Shown: positions 42,640-54,260 of the stretch, piece after piece
How the letters are laid out: every line of letters begins with the position of its first letter
How positions within the stretch are numbered: position 1 is the first letter of the stretch
Assembly: GCF_027887165.1 (NCBI RefSeq)
Contig: NC_077227.1
Coordinates: forward strand, 75,386,305-75,450,304
DNA length: 64,000 bases
Origin: Monodelphis domestica
Taxonomy: Eukaryota; Chordata; Mammalia; Didelphimorphia; Didelphidae
Direction of reading: 5' to 3'
Position numbers and translations under genes: made by a program
The notes under the pieces: model-generated
What the model saw: the letters and a program-made list of their open reading frames with translations, nothing else
Told to the model about the DNA's origin: nothing
The model's database searches: none

Positions 42640-44740
42640 TTTCCCAGTTACATTTAGAAACTGTTTTTGACAATTTAAAAAAATATTTTGGGATTCAGAA
42701 TTTTTATAAAGTTGCGATTCAGTTTAATAATAGTCATTGTAGCTTTCCCTACAGAACATGGCAGGAATGAGTGCCACTGTCTTTTATTGTCATGAAAAAC
42801 ATACATCCATATTGGTCATTGTTGTAAGAGCAAACTCATATATAACCAAAACCTATAATAAAACCATAAATACACTGATGTGAAAGACATCTCCAACAGT
42901 TTTTTCTCTGGAGGTGGATAGCATTCTCCATCAAAAGTCTTTCAGGATTGTCCCAGATCATTGCATTGCTGAGATTAGCCAAGTTTTCATAGATAATCAT
43001 TGTCCAATATTGCTGTTATTGTGTACAATGTTCTCCCAGTTCTGCATATTTCCCTCTGCAACAGTTTCTGCAGATCTTTCTGACTTTTTCTGTAATCATC
43101 TTGCTTATCATTTCTTATAGCACAATCATATTCCATCACCAACATGTACCACAATTTGTTCAGCCATTCCTTAATTGATGTACATTCCCTCTGTTTCCAG
43201 TTTTTTGCCACTACAAAAAGAGCTGCTATAAATATTTTTGTACAAGTAGATCCTTTCCCCTTTTTAATTATCTCTTTAGGATACAGACCCAGTAATGCTA
43301 TTATTGGATCAATAGATCTGCACAGTTTTATATCCCTTTGAGCATAGTTCCAAATTGCTCTCCAGAATGGTTAGATCTATTTACAACTCCACCAACAATG
43401 CATTAGTGTCCCAATTTTGCCACATCTCCTCCAACGTTTACCACTTTCCTTTACTACCATATTGGCCGATATGATAGGTGTAAAGTGTTACTCAGAGTTG
43501 TCTAATTTGCATTTCTCTCTTCAATAGTGATTTGGAGCATTTTTTCATATTAATTTCTTATTTGACTAAATGATTAATATCTTAGAACTGCCTGTTTATA
43601 TCCTTTGACCATTTTTTCAACTGGAGAATGCTTTTTACCCTCATAAATTTGACTCAGTTTTCTATATATTTGAGAAATGAGTCACTTATCAGAGATACTT
43701 ATTATAAAAGTTTCCCCCACATTTGCCGTTTTCCTTTTAATCTTGGTTGCATTTTGTTTGTACAAAAAACTTTTAAATGTAATTAAAATTACCCATCTCA
43801 TTTTTCATAATGTTCTCTGTGTCTTAATTGATCATAAATTCTTCCCTTAACTATAAGTCTAATAGGCAAACTTTTCAGTGTTCTCCTAATTTGTTTTAGA
43901 TGTCACCTTTTATTTATAGATCAAGTTTTGATGTTTTCTTGGTGTAGGAAATGAGATGTTAGTCTATGCCTAGTTTCTGCCATACTGTTTTCCAGTTTTC
44001 CCAATAGTTTATGTCAGATAGTAAGTTATTGCCTCCAAAGCTTGGATCTTTGAACTCTTTTAAGTTGCTATGGACATTAACTGCCCTGTTTTGATTACCT
44101 AATTTATTCCATTAATTCACTACTCTAGTTCTTAGCCAGTACCTGATTATTTTGATGATTTGTTGCTTTGTAGTATAGTTTGAAAACTGGTATTGCTGGA
44201 CTTCTTCATATTTTTTTCAGTGATTTCCTTGATATTTTTGATCTTTGATTCTTTTAGATGAATATTGTTATTTTTTGTAGTTCTGTGACATAATTTTTGA
44301 GTAGTTTGATTGCTATGGCACTGAATAGGTGAATTAATTTAGGTAGGATGGTTATTTTTATTACATTGGCTTGACCTATCTAAGAGCAATTAGTGTTTTT
44401 CCAATTATTTAGGTCTGACACTTTGTGTGAAGAATATTTTGTAATTGTGTTCATATAGTTGCTAAGTTTATTTTGTTAGTTTTTTTAACTTATATTTTAT
44501 ATTTTGTATTTTATATTGTCTAAAATTATTCTGAATGGAATTTCCTTTTCTATCTCTTGCTGTTGGAGTTTGTCGATGATTTTTCCTACTTTTTAATGAA
44601 GTTAAAGCTCATTTTTGTTCCAGGGAAATACTTGGTGTTTTCCAAGTATTCTACCAATGTATCATTTTACCAGATAATGCTTTTGCTTTTGTTGGCATTT
44701 GTATAAGAGAACAAAGAGTCTGACTAGTCTTTTGTCTAAA
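42640..44740 (-). mobile_element. Old 5'-truncated L1, about 2.1 kb
   Basis: The 3' UTR is followed by a long ORF2 stretch. The minus-strand reading at 42987-43211 matches the ORF2 C-terminal segment of 22400-22600 (AKNWK, EWLNKLWYMLVMEY). Further right, 'ttgctttgtagtatagtttg' is a typical L1 reverse-transcriptase region complement. It has many stops and is not functional. Confidence 0.85.
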
Positions 44741-44784
44741 GAACCCATTCAGATGATGTCTAGGCTTGTGTTTGCCTCCCAGCT

Positions 44785-44975
44785 TAGTGAAGCAGCGGAT
44801 AGAGTGCTGGGCATCAGGAAGACCTGAATTCAAATCTTGCTTCAGTTACTAGCTATGTGTCTCTAGACAAGTCACTTTACCTCTGTCTGCTTCTGTTTCC
44901 TGAACTGTAAAGTAGTAATAGCACCTACCTCAGGGTTGTTGTGAAGAGTAAATAAAGTAACATTGTTAAAATGGT
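44785..44975 (+). mobile_element. MIR-family SINE
   Basis: 'gcggatagagtgctgggcat' head, AAGTCACTTTACCTCTGTCT and a 'cagggttgttgtgaagagta' tail. Confidence 0.75.
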
Positions 44976-44981
44976 TAGCAT

Positions 44982-45180
44982 AGGAGGCAGCTGGGTGGCC
45001 CAGTGGATTGAGAGCCAGACCTAGAAATGGGAAGTCCTGGGTTCAAAGGTGGCCCCAGACACTTCCCAGCTGTGTGATCCTGGGCAAGTCACTTAGCCCC
45101 CCATGGCCTAGCCCTTACCACTCTTCTGCTTGGAACCAATACACAGCATTGATGCTAAGGCAAAAGATAAGGATTTGTTG
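44982..45180 (+). mobile_element. Marsupial tRNA-derived SINE
   Basis: AGGAGGCAGCTGGGTGGCCC head, GGGTTCAAAGGTGGCC B box and GGCAAGTCACTTAGCCCCCC. It lies directly downstream of an MIR copy. Confidence 0.9.
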
Positions 45181-46440
45181 TGTTTTTTAATTTACAAAGA
45201 ATAAAGATACAGTGGTAGCTTATTCTCCAGTTTCTGTGTTGCTGTAATTAGCCAAACTAAACATATTTAGCATTTTTATTCTGACTCAAATGTATGGGCT
45301 TTTGTTTGTTTGTTTGTTTTTTTAATGAAAGGAGTTTGACAACACAGAGAAGGGTGAAACCTATTCCCTTTTTCTAGACATCATGCTGCTTGTCAAGTAG
45401 TGGAAATAACAGTCACTGATTACTGCACAGGTCAGTTAGAGGGAGTGTAATGAGTACCACCACTGTGAAATGAGCAAAGAGAAGTCCTGAGGCAGATGAA
45501 AAAAGGGAGTATATTTAACCTAATGAAAGCAGGGTCTGTTTTTCTCTGTGACTGCCGAAGCCTTACCTTGGCTAGCCTTGGAGCTGTAGCCAGCATGTGC
45601 CCCAGCCCCTCCTTTCAAGGGTGCCTTTTCCGGAAAATAACGTACCAGTGCTGCTGATGGGCACGTGGGAGGGAGTGGGGGATTAACAGAGAATGGCCAC
45701 TGCTGACACTCTGGCCAAAGGCTCTGGGCCCAGCACAAACTCTGCATTGTCCTTATGAGGTGATTCTCTTATGATAAATGATCCTGCCTTATCAGCAGAA
45801 AGAGCTGTTTGTAAAGGATATGCCTTATTGTGCGTAACTCCCTCTCCCCACAGCCCTTTTCTGTCCCTTTCATGGAGTCCAGCAATTCCACTATCCCCAG
45901 CAATAGAAAAACCTTTCTGCTTCTCTGCCCTTTCTGAACAATAAGTATTCCTGGATATGACTCATGGCTCTTGTCACATTATAGAAATGGAAATAGTCTA
46001 TCAAGAAGGAAAGGCATCTCGCCGTGCAGGCAAGATAGTATAACGTCCGCCGTCAGACATTTGTTAAGTGCCTGCTGTGCTAGGCTTGTGAGGTAGAGAG
46101 GAAGTGATTTGAGTCCTCCTTACTGTCCCAGAGACCTGGGGCAAGGCCTTTGTCTTTTCTGGGCCAGATGACGTGAGCTCCAAGGTTCCTTCTAGCTCTG
46201 CTATGATGATTGGAATCGTCTTACTTGGCTCTTTTATCCATCTTCTCTGTTATTGAGAATGGGCTTCCAGTTGGACAGTGTGCCTTTCTTTGCTACTAGG
46301 AATCCCAGGATGACAGGGCTCCTTTCTCCCCAAAGTGCAGAATAGTTCCTTTCATTGCTTTCTATAGCTGAATTAGAATTCTAGCAGATAGAGTGGATGA
46401 ACACCTGCATCTTTATTATAGCTTGTGCAGTGGTAACTGT
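45181..46440. other. Intron 1, mostly unique-looking
   Basis: No strong repeat. A moderately GC-rich stretch at 45540-45740 contains a 75-codon minus-strand ORF without a domain. Confidence 0.35.
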
Positions 46441-47075
46441 CCTTCCTGAAAGAGGACCAAAATCCTATCCCTGTGGTGGGGATCAGCGTCCACTATGAGC
46501 TTGGTCAGGCACAAATGGCCCATATGAATATCTGGGGTGAAAATGTCTACATGGGGACGCCCCATGTTTGAGCTGCCGCCATCCTGCTGTGTTTATCAAG
46601 CACTGCGCCTTAACGGGTGCACACCTTCTGTGCCAGCCTCCCGTGCCTCGCCATTGATGCCAAAGTTCTTCAGAGGCCTTTAGAGTGTGCTCGTATCGCT
46701 CCTGGCCTTGGGGAGCCCTTGCCTTGTGTGAGCTCTGCATAAAGGGATCTTTTATGCAGACCCGCCTGGCCTTTGAACAACATGTCAACCATCGGAGTTG
46801 GGCTCTCTGCAGAGTACTTGCTGGTGCCGCTTGGGAAATGGCCTTGGCGTCTGCTACTTCCCTTGCCAGGTGATCTTCAGAATCGTCCCAAGACAGTGCA
46901 AATGGAAGCGATTCAGCTTCCGGGCATGGCTCTGGTGTGCCGGCTTTCCTGGGACGTACAAGAATGAGGTTAACCCCGTTCACGACCTTCAGCTTGGCAG
47001 GTCCCCTAAAAGGGCTCCTCTTGCTCTGTCTGCACACCCTTCCTTTGTTTCCTGCCCATCTGGAAAATTTCACTT
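46440..47075 (-). mobile_element. Non-LTR retrotransposon reverse-transcriptase C-terminal remnant
   Basis: The 196-codon minus-strand ORF (46483-47073) contains TLQRAQLRW and ERYEHTLKAS. These resemble the QLRWAGHV and RYKDxLKxS motifs in the C-terminal part of several LINE polyproteins. The start and the last part are out of frame with those motifs, so the long ORF is a chance survivor of a decayed element. The 3' end motif 'ttttggtcctctttcagga' on the minus strand resembles a marsupial LINE tail. The clade was not determined. Confidence 0.5.
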
Positions 47076-47524
47076 TTCTCTCTCCTCTTACCTTAAGCTC
47101 ATTTCTGTATTTTCACCCAGGTTTATGGATTTCGGTTGGGTTTATAGAAACTTTTATATAGCTACGTTTATTTAGTACAAAGTATGCCCTTCTATTGCCA
47201 TATTCAAGTCACAACTTCCATTCTACCAAATCCTAGTGTGATCTGGGAGGCCATATTTAACGTAAAATTTTCTAGTTCACTCTGCCTTTAAATTTTTGTT
47301 TAATTTTTATTGATATTCTTTGTTTTTACATCTTTATTTAAAAAACAAATCCTTTCCTTTTTCCTTCTCCAGCAAACCTTCCCTTGTAACCAAAACGAGA
47401 AAAAGGTAATACTAATGGGAACCGTAACTGAGTGTGCCAGTATCTGTAACGTTGTTCACACCATAATGTGCTACCCAATTTCCCTCCACTTTAAAGAAAG
47501 GAGGGAAGCGCATATTGGCATCTC

Positions 47525-47680
47525 TGGTAGAGGTGATACAATGGACAGAGTGCTGTGCCTGGAGTCAGAAAGGCCTGAGTTCAAATGCAGCCTCGTAGGT
47601 TTAGCTCGCTGTATGACGGCACGTGTCTCGTAGGGTTGTTGTGAAGGTCGAATGAGCTGGCACACGGTAGGCACTTCAGG
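47525..47680 (+). mobile_element. MIR-family SINE
   Basis: 'tacaatggacagagtgctgt' head, GAGTTCAAATGCAGCCTC B box and 'agggttgttgtgaaggtcga'. Confidence 0.65.
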
Positions 47681-47879
47681 ATGTTTGTTTCCTTCTTTCT
47701 GGGCCCCTCCTTTTTGTGGGATCCTCCTTCCCTCTGTTAAAAGAAAGGTTTCGTCTGGATGAAAGAAGTTGGGGTGTGGGGCTAGGGAAGTGTCATGTTG
47801 AGGAGGCTAGACGTAATCTGCTTATTATCAGCCCCCGGTCCCTCATGCTCCCACCTGGACTTCTCACACCATCTTCTCC

Positions 47880-48545
47880 CCCTCCCCCAATATCCAGTTG
47901 TGGCCAAAGTCTGTTGATTTCACCTCTGCGCCATCACGTCTGTTGTGACACTGCTGCCACCACAGTGCAGGCCCTCCTCCCCTTCGCCTTGGATTGCTGC
48001 TGCGTCCTGCTGTGGGTCTCCTGTCTCTGACCTTCCCTTAGCACAGCTCTGACCAGGTCACGTCCCAGCCCAAACTTCAGGAATACCCTGTCGCTTCTAG
48101 GATCAAATAGGGAACCCTCTTGTGGCTATTCAGAGCTCTTCATCACCTGGCCCCACTGTTATCCTTTTCAGTCTTTTTACACCTTTCTTTTCTTCATACT
48201 TTTTTTCGTGCAATGACCCTGGTCTCCATAAGATACTCTATCTCTTAGCTCTGGGCATTTTTACTGGCTGTCCCCTTTAGCTAGAATGCCCTTCCTCCTC
48301 ATCTCCTCCTGGCTTCCCTCAAAATTAAATAAAACCCCACCACTACCTGTAGTGAAGCCTTTCCTAGTCTCTCAGTACACTGCCTTCCTTCTATTGATTA
48401 TTTCCTATTTATCCTGGGCATAGTTTGTACAGAGTCATTTCTCGGTTCGATTGTGCACTCCTCTAGGTCAGGGACTGGCTTTACTTTTCATGTTTAGCAC
48501 AGTACATAGTAGGCATTTAATAAATGCTTATTGGATTGGTACACC
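47880..48545 (+). mobile_element. L2 LINE 3' end
   Basis: 'cagctctgaccaggtcacgt', CTGTCGCTTCTAGGATCAAA, 'atttttactggctgtcccct', 'gaagcctttcctagtctc' and 'tttaataaatgcttattgga' in order. Confidence 0.8.
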
Positions 48546-49289
48546 GGACCTTTCATGCTTCCTAGATACAGCTATTCGGACAGTTCCAGATCCACTTAGT
48601 GGTACTATCACCTAACCCTCATCTCTCTTTCTGTATTATGGATTCTATCTCAAGATAGAACTCATCATCTCTAAAAAGCCAGAATGTTAGAGAAGCTTCT
48701 CAGGCCCTTTTTACTTTTTCCCCTGGGAGACAAGTTTGTCCTTGCAAATATAATTAGTTACCTCATATATGAAAAGAAATGTGGTGCCTACTGGTCAGAT
48801 CACTGCAGTAGTTCTTTGGGTATCCTTAACTCCTGGTGGGGAAAAAAACTTCCTTTGTGCACCACCATAGTAAAATTGCCCATGCCTCTTCTCCTTCATA
48901 CACACAAAAGCATGTTATTTCTCATGCCATACTTCTAAATTTCATTTTAATTTGCATATACTATAAGAACTATATTCGATATATACATGACCAGTTGATC
49001 TATAGTATAATTTGTGTAGCTAATTTTATGTGCAGCTGAATTGCTTTAACTCAAACACTTCTAGTATATTCACTTATGACTCAGTGACTTAAATTATCAC
49101 CTGTGATTAAGATGCATTCAAGATATATTATTAGATATAAATTTGTGTTTGCTTCTAGCCTTCTTTCCCCTTATGGAAATCTTAGTTTTATCAATTTGGA
49201 AACTTAGCTTTCTAATGAAGTTTTCTTTAAATTCTGTCAACTCTGTAACTCATTCCATTCCCGCCCTCCGCCTCTTGCAGCCCCCCCCC
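48546..49289. other. Intron 1, nothing recognised
   Basis: AT-rich, with no repeat or exon recognised. Confidence 0.3.
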
Positions 49290-49416
49290 CTCCACAATGG
49301 GGCTTAAGTGACTTGCCCAGGGTCACACATCCAGGAAGTATCTGAGGCCACATTTGAACCCAGAACTTCCCGTTTCCAGGCCTGGCTCTGTATCCACTGA
49401 GTCACCTAGCTGCCCC
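49290..49416 (-). mobile_element. Marsupial SINE, partial
   Basis: 'gcttaagtgacttgcccagg', then 'ccacatttgaacccag' and GAGTCACCTAGCTGCCCC. Confidence 0.8.
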
Positions 49417-50547
49417 TCTGAAACTTATTGTTGTTAAGAAAAGGTGTACTTGAGGAGGTCCTGTATTTGTTTTGTAGGTTAATTGAGCCAATCTCTTTAA
49501 ATATGGCTAGACCTAGATGAAGTATAATCTACTAGTAGGTGATTAGGGGTAGAGGTCAAATCTCATCCAAATTATATCTTAATTTCAACCTTGTGAACTT
49601 CCCCCTCCTCTCCACCTGAATCACCTTTCTCTTTTCCAGAGAACACAAAATTCCTTATGAAAAATATGGTGAGGGGGAAAAAGTTTTAGAACTCAGTGTG
49701 AACTCTTTGAGATCATGTTAGCATAAGCAAGAGAGGATGATGTTTTCTTAAAAAAAAAAAAGGTTATCCTTGGGTTAGGGCCCATAAGTCTCACATCCTA
49801 AGATTCAGCAATATAATTTTACATATTTAAAATTCTATCTCAAGAGAAATAATGCCCTCCATGGACGGGCTTGGCAGATTTGACCTAGGCCTTTGACTTC
49901 TCCCATGATTAAAGGAAACTTCAAAGAACATAGTATCACTTTGGCCTCCCCACTTGGCATGTGTTTGATGTAAGCAAAACATATTTTCATATAAACGGCA
50001 AAAGCCGATGAATCCCAAATACTTCTTATTCAGGTCATTTTCCCTGCTCTTCCTAGTCTGTTGATAGTAGGGATATCAAAAAGAAGCTTTTCCCTATTAT
50101 ATACACAAAACCAAACTGTGTTTAGTGAGGTCAAAACCTAGTTCAGGAGAGAGAACTGGGGCTAGAAAGGAGATTCTGTTGGGAAACAATGTGTATATAT
50201 ATGACAATTAACTGAACAGGATGATCTAATGCCTGCTGGCCTTTCCTATGAGAAGTATTATTATTGAGATGAGTGAAATTTCTGCTGCTCTTCTACAGCT
50301 AATTCTCTGGCAAAGACACTGACTTTCTGTCCAAAATGAACACCAGTAACATAAACTAGAGGGGAAAATGTTACTTTCCTTGTTTCTCTTATTTCCTTCC
50401 TGAACTAGACTCTCTTTATTTTCTGATATTTCCTATTATCCTCTCACATTAGGAGGAGAGAATGCTTCCTCTAGGCTTAAACTCTAAGCACCTAGAAAAG
50501 GTGAGAGGTTTGTGTGTTTGTTTTTTGTGATGGCACATTCTCAAAAC
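49417..50547. other. Intron 1, nothing recognised
   Basis: About 1.1 kb without a recognised repeat or exon. Confidence 0.3.
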
Positions 50548-51284
50548 TGTAAGGAATTAAATTTTGTGGTTGGACGAAATATATGAGAATTTTAAGATAA
50601 TACTGTGATTGCCGATTTAAAAATATCATAGCTCAAGTCAAATTGACTTTCAATAGTTTTAGTTACATAGAAGTGGAAAAAGTGAAAGTAGAGGAATGTA
50701 AAAGAGGGCACCCTAATGTTGCTCTGGTCCCTGGCTCAACCCAGGCAGGGCTCATTAACCCCTCAGCTAGAGGACTTGGTGGTGAATGAAACAAGGGTTC
50801 AACCCAACAAGTCTTCCAAAAAGGGGAGGCCTCTCTGGAACTAATCTCCCAGAAGCCAGGAAAGAAGAGGATCAGCTTTTCACTCACCCAAAAAGAAGCT
50901 CCAAAGCGAGAAAGTCCAGGAGCAGTCTTACCAGAAATAATCCTAGAGCCAGACTCTGAGGTCCAAGTCATAGCTACAAACCACAGTCCCAGTCCAAAAT
51001 CCTCAAACCCAAAAATTCAGGAAGAAGACTCCTTGGACAGGAAGTTCATCATCTTTTATAGTCCTTTTTTATGTTACTTCCTGTCCCTTCCTTCACTTTA
51101 CGGGGACCATCTGCAATCTTTTAATTTGCTTAGAATGCCCAGGGGTGGTCAGCCATTTATGAGTAGTCACCCACTTGTGGAGTGGCTTGTGGATCTCCCC
51201 TACTTAGTGTTAAGTAGGGGTGTCTATGCTTTTGGTTGATTAAATTTAAAAGTAGGCAAGGGAAGAGTCAATCCCATCTTCACA
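50548..51284 (-). mobile_element. Solo LTR, minus strand
   Basis: The 737-bp unit begins TGTAAGG and ends ATCTTCACA on the + strand. It is the same family as 12722-13388. The flanking 4 bp are aaac and aaat, a three-of-four duplication. Confidence 0.7.
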
Positions 51285-52165
51285 AAATAGAGGCTTAAAT
51301 TGAAAGAAAAGAAATAATGAATTCTCATTATCAAAAACAGATTTCTTTTGGAAAGTTTATGCTCTTCTAAAAGGTTGGTTAGCCCTCAAGTATTCAGTCA
51401 TTTCTCATCCTTTTGGCTACAGGTGCTTATGGTTGTAAGAATTTTAGAGAACACACAGAAAGATGGTATAAGATTATAAACTTGATTTATTTGATGAACT
51501 TAAATATAATTGATTTATTTGATGGGCATAAATGTGGTTAGCATCAAAAACAAAGCAGGAAGAAAGTAAATAAACTTGTACCCACAGAAGAGGTTAAGAA
51601 AATACAATTCCCTCCTTTATAAAGATGTGTGATAGATGGATGGGGATCATTGCATGTATTATCAGTCTAGTTTTGTTGAATTTGTTTTTTCCCTTTAAAT
51701 TTTTTTTTTTTACGAGGCTTGTTGGGAGGAAGGTGAGAGAATTTGGAAATGAAGGTTATGTAAAAACAAAAATATATTTTTTACTCAATCTGTGATTTTA
51801 TTGGCATAGGGAACTCCAGAAAATTACTTATATCAATGTAGTTTGGCAGCTGATCTCCAATATGCATATTAGAAGGTTGTTCAGGGAACTGAAAGGTGAC
51901 ACCCTAAACGTGTCAGAGAGAGCATGTGAAGGCTGATCTTTTTACTTCTTTTGTCTAATATATGAGGCACACCTTTATACCTTTCATGAAATATATCAAT
52001 AAAAATTTAAAATAATTTAAAAAAGAAATAGTCTGTTTTGAGGCTACAAATACAAATACAAGGACCCTTTCTGAAATTTTTGTTTTGAAGGCCCAGATTA
52101 CTTTCTCACCTTAGATGGTGAGAAAAGGTGTTGCTTGCTCCATCCTTCCTCCTATACTTCCTTCT
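51285..52165. other. Intron 1, nothing recognised
   Basis: AT-rich, with a T-run at about 51700. Confidence 0.3.
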
Positions 52166-52167
52166 TT

Positions 52168-52348
52168 CCTTAAATCCTTACTTTCTGTCTTTGTAGCAAT
52201 TCTAAGACAGAAGAACAGCAAGCTTTGGGCAATCGGGTTAAGTGACTTGCCCAGGGTCACACAGTTAGGAAGTGTCTAAGGCCAGATTAGAACCCAGACC
52301 TCCTGTCTCTACGTCTGACACTATTGACAGTGCTTTCTAGCTACCCCC
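52168..52348 (-). mobile_element. Marsupial tRNA-derived SINE
   Basis: 'aatccttactttctgtcttt', GTTAAGTGACTTGCCCAGGG and 'gctttctagctacccc'. Confidence 0.8.
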
Positions 52349-53394
52349 ATTGCTTTCTGAAGGAATAAATGTTCATGGTGTTTGTACCTTGTAACTTATA
52401 GCAAAACTGATAGCAAAAACAGGATTGGGTAGATTTTAAAATACGATTCACATTCAGATTTCAGCAAATTTTATAAGAATAGTATAGCTAGGGGCTGAAC
52501 TTTCTTTAATGAATTACTTAAATTGCTTTTGAAAGTTACACCAACCATCCCACCAAACACTTCATATTGAATTGAGTGCTTTTGAAAGGAAAAGGCTGGA
52601 TGAGTTAAACATGTGCTTGGTGAACAAGGGAAAATTGAAGATTAGCAAGTAACTTACAACTGGGTTACCTTCATAAATTCTGGAGAAAGATCTCTCACAA
52701 CCGGGTTATTCTTTGTTTTATGCTGAACGACCATTCTCATACTTACTTATTTTTCATACAACTACTTACTTTATTTTGTTTGTCTAAGACAACTTATCTA
52801 TAGGAATTGATTCTCCAGTTCTTTGATTCAGATCTTCTGAGTCATCTTCAGGCCACTAGTGTGTTCTTCTATACCTTCTTCAGGTTTCTATCTGAGAAGC
52901 ACCTTTGATAAGCCACAACATCCCTACCAGCACTTGCCTTCCCTCTCAGATGAGGTAGGAAAAAAGAAAAGTTACATATTTATTAACAACAATATGGAGG
53001 CTTCTGTTCTAGGAATTGCAGATAATACTAAGAATTACTCCCTGTCTTTTGAATTTAGCAATAACTTATCCAAGAGTTTTTCACTAGGCCTTAATTCTCA
53101 AAAGTCTCATAGAGTAGGTAGGAATTATGAGCCGCTGGGCAGTTTGAATAAAACACTTCATAGACCACCTGAGAAATTTCATTTTGTCATTTTTAAATGT
53201 CATGTATATTGCTTTCCATGCTTTATAAGATGGTTCTTAAAAATGTTAGATAATTAGTGGAAAGAAAAAATACACCTACATATAAAATCTTTGTTTGACA
53301 ACTGTTTCTTTTCCTGGCTCTGCAGAAAAGTAAGCAATACAGTATTCTGTTACTTGCCCATGAAGAGAAGGTTTTGACATCAAACTAGATCAAT
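52349..53394. other. Intron 1, nothing recognised
   Basis: It contains a 132-codon + strand ORF (52859-53257), the longest non-repeat ORF in the intron, with no domain I know and no supporting splice sites identified. Confidence 0.35.
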
Positions 53395-54260
53395 TAACAA
53401 ATATTTATTTAGTACTTATTCTGTGCCTCAGGCAGTCTGTACTTGGGTACTAGGGATAGAAGTTTAAAAAATGAAATAATCTAATCTCTGCTTTCAAAGA
53501 ATTTATATTCTAAAGGGGGAGAAAACAAGTATGTGGTAAATATGTAATGTCTAAATATAAAATTAATAGATACTACTAGTTACTTAGAGGAGAAAGAACA
53601 TTAAACATGGAAGACTATGAAAGACCTTGTGCAGAAGATGGTGCCTGTATCTTAAGAGAATAAAGGGACTCTACAGCTAAGGTAAGGAGGGAGAACATTT
53701 CATACTTGAGAGAAAACCCTCAGACATAAACTCAGAATCAGAAAAAGGCTACTTTGGATGGCTAGCAGCCAAAGGGAGGAAGAAGAGGAGTAATATCCAG
53801 TGAGAGGTAAGTGGCAGATTGTGTGAGACTTTAAAAAACTAAACGAAGATATTTGTATCTTCTCCGAGGGGCATCCAGAAGCCATGGGAAATAGATTAGG
53901 TAAGTGGTTTCATGGCCAGATAAGCCCTTAAGGAAAATTACTTGGGTAGTAGAATATAGCAGTAGTATTAAACTCTCAGTAGAAACGACTACGAAACTGT
54001 ACATCAGAATTCCTTCTGGCTGCACATTGTCTTGGAAATCTATATATTAACATTACCGATCTTCCATTGTATTTTAACTTAATATTCCCCATTCGTAGTG
54101 TTGTGGTTCTGGGCAGTGTGTTTGACCCCTCTGATGTATAGAATGGACTGGAATGTTGAAAGACTTGAGGCAGGGAGCAAGATTTGGCAATTGATTGGAT
54201 TTGTGAGATGGAGACTATAGGAGGCCAGGATCATGCTGAGATTATAGACCTGAGACACTG
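53395..54260 (-). mobile_element. L2 LINE fragment split by hAT
   Basis: 'caaatatttatttagtactt', 'aatttatattctaaaggggg', then after the hAT element 'agaatggactggaatgttga' and 'agacttgaggcagggagcaa'. Confidence 0.65.
53960..54133. mobile_element. hAT-type nonautonomous element nested in L2
   Basis: The ends CAGTAGTATTAAACTCTC and GTGTTTGACCCCTCTG match the other copies at 2732 and 33304. The flanking octamers gaatatag and atgtatag share the last five bases. Confidence 0.6.

Noticed and set aside
46483..47073. 196-codon minus-strand ORF as a host gene
   Set aside because: It carries reverse-transcriptase-like motifs and out-of-frame segments of a decayed LINE.
52859..53257. 132-codon ORF in intron 1
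   Set aside because: No recognised family, no splice sites or neighbours to support it. Kept only as a note.
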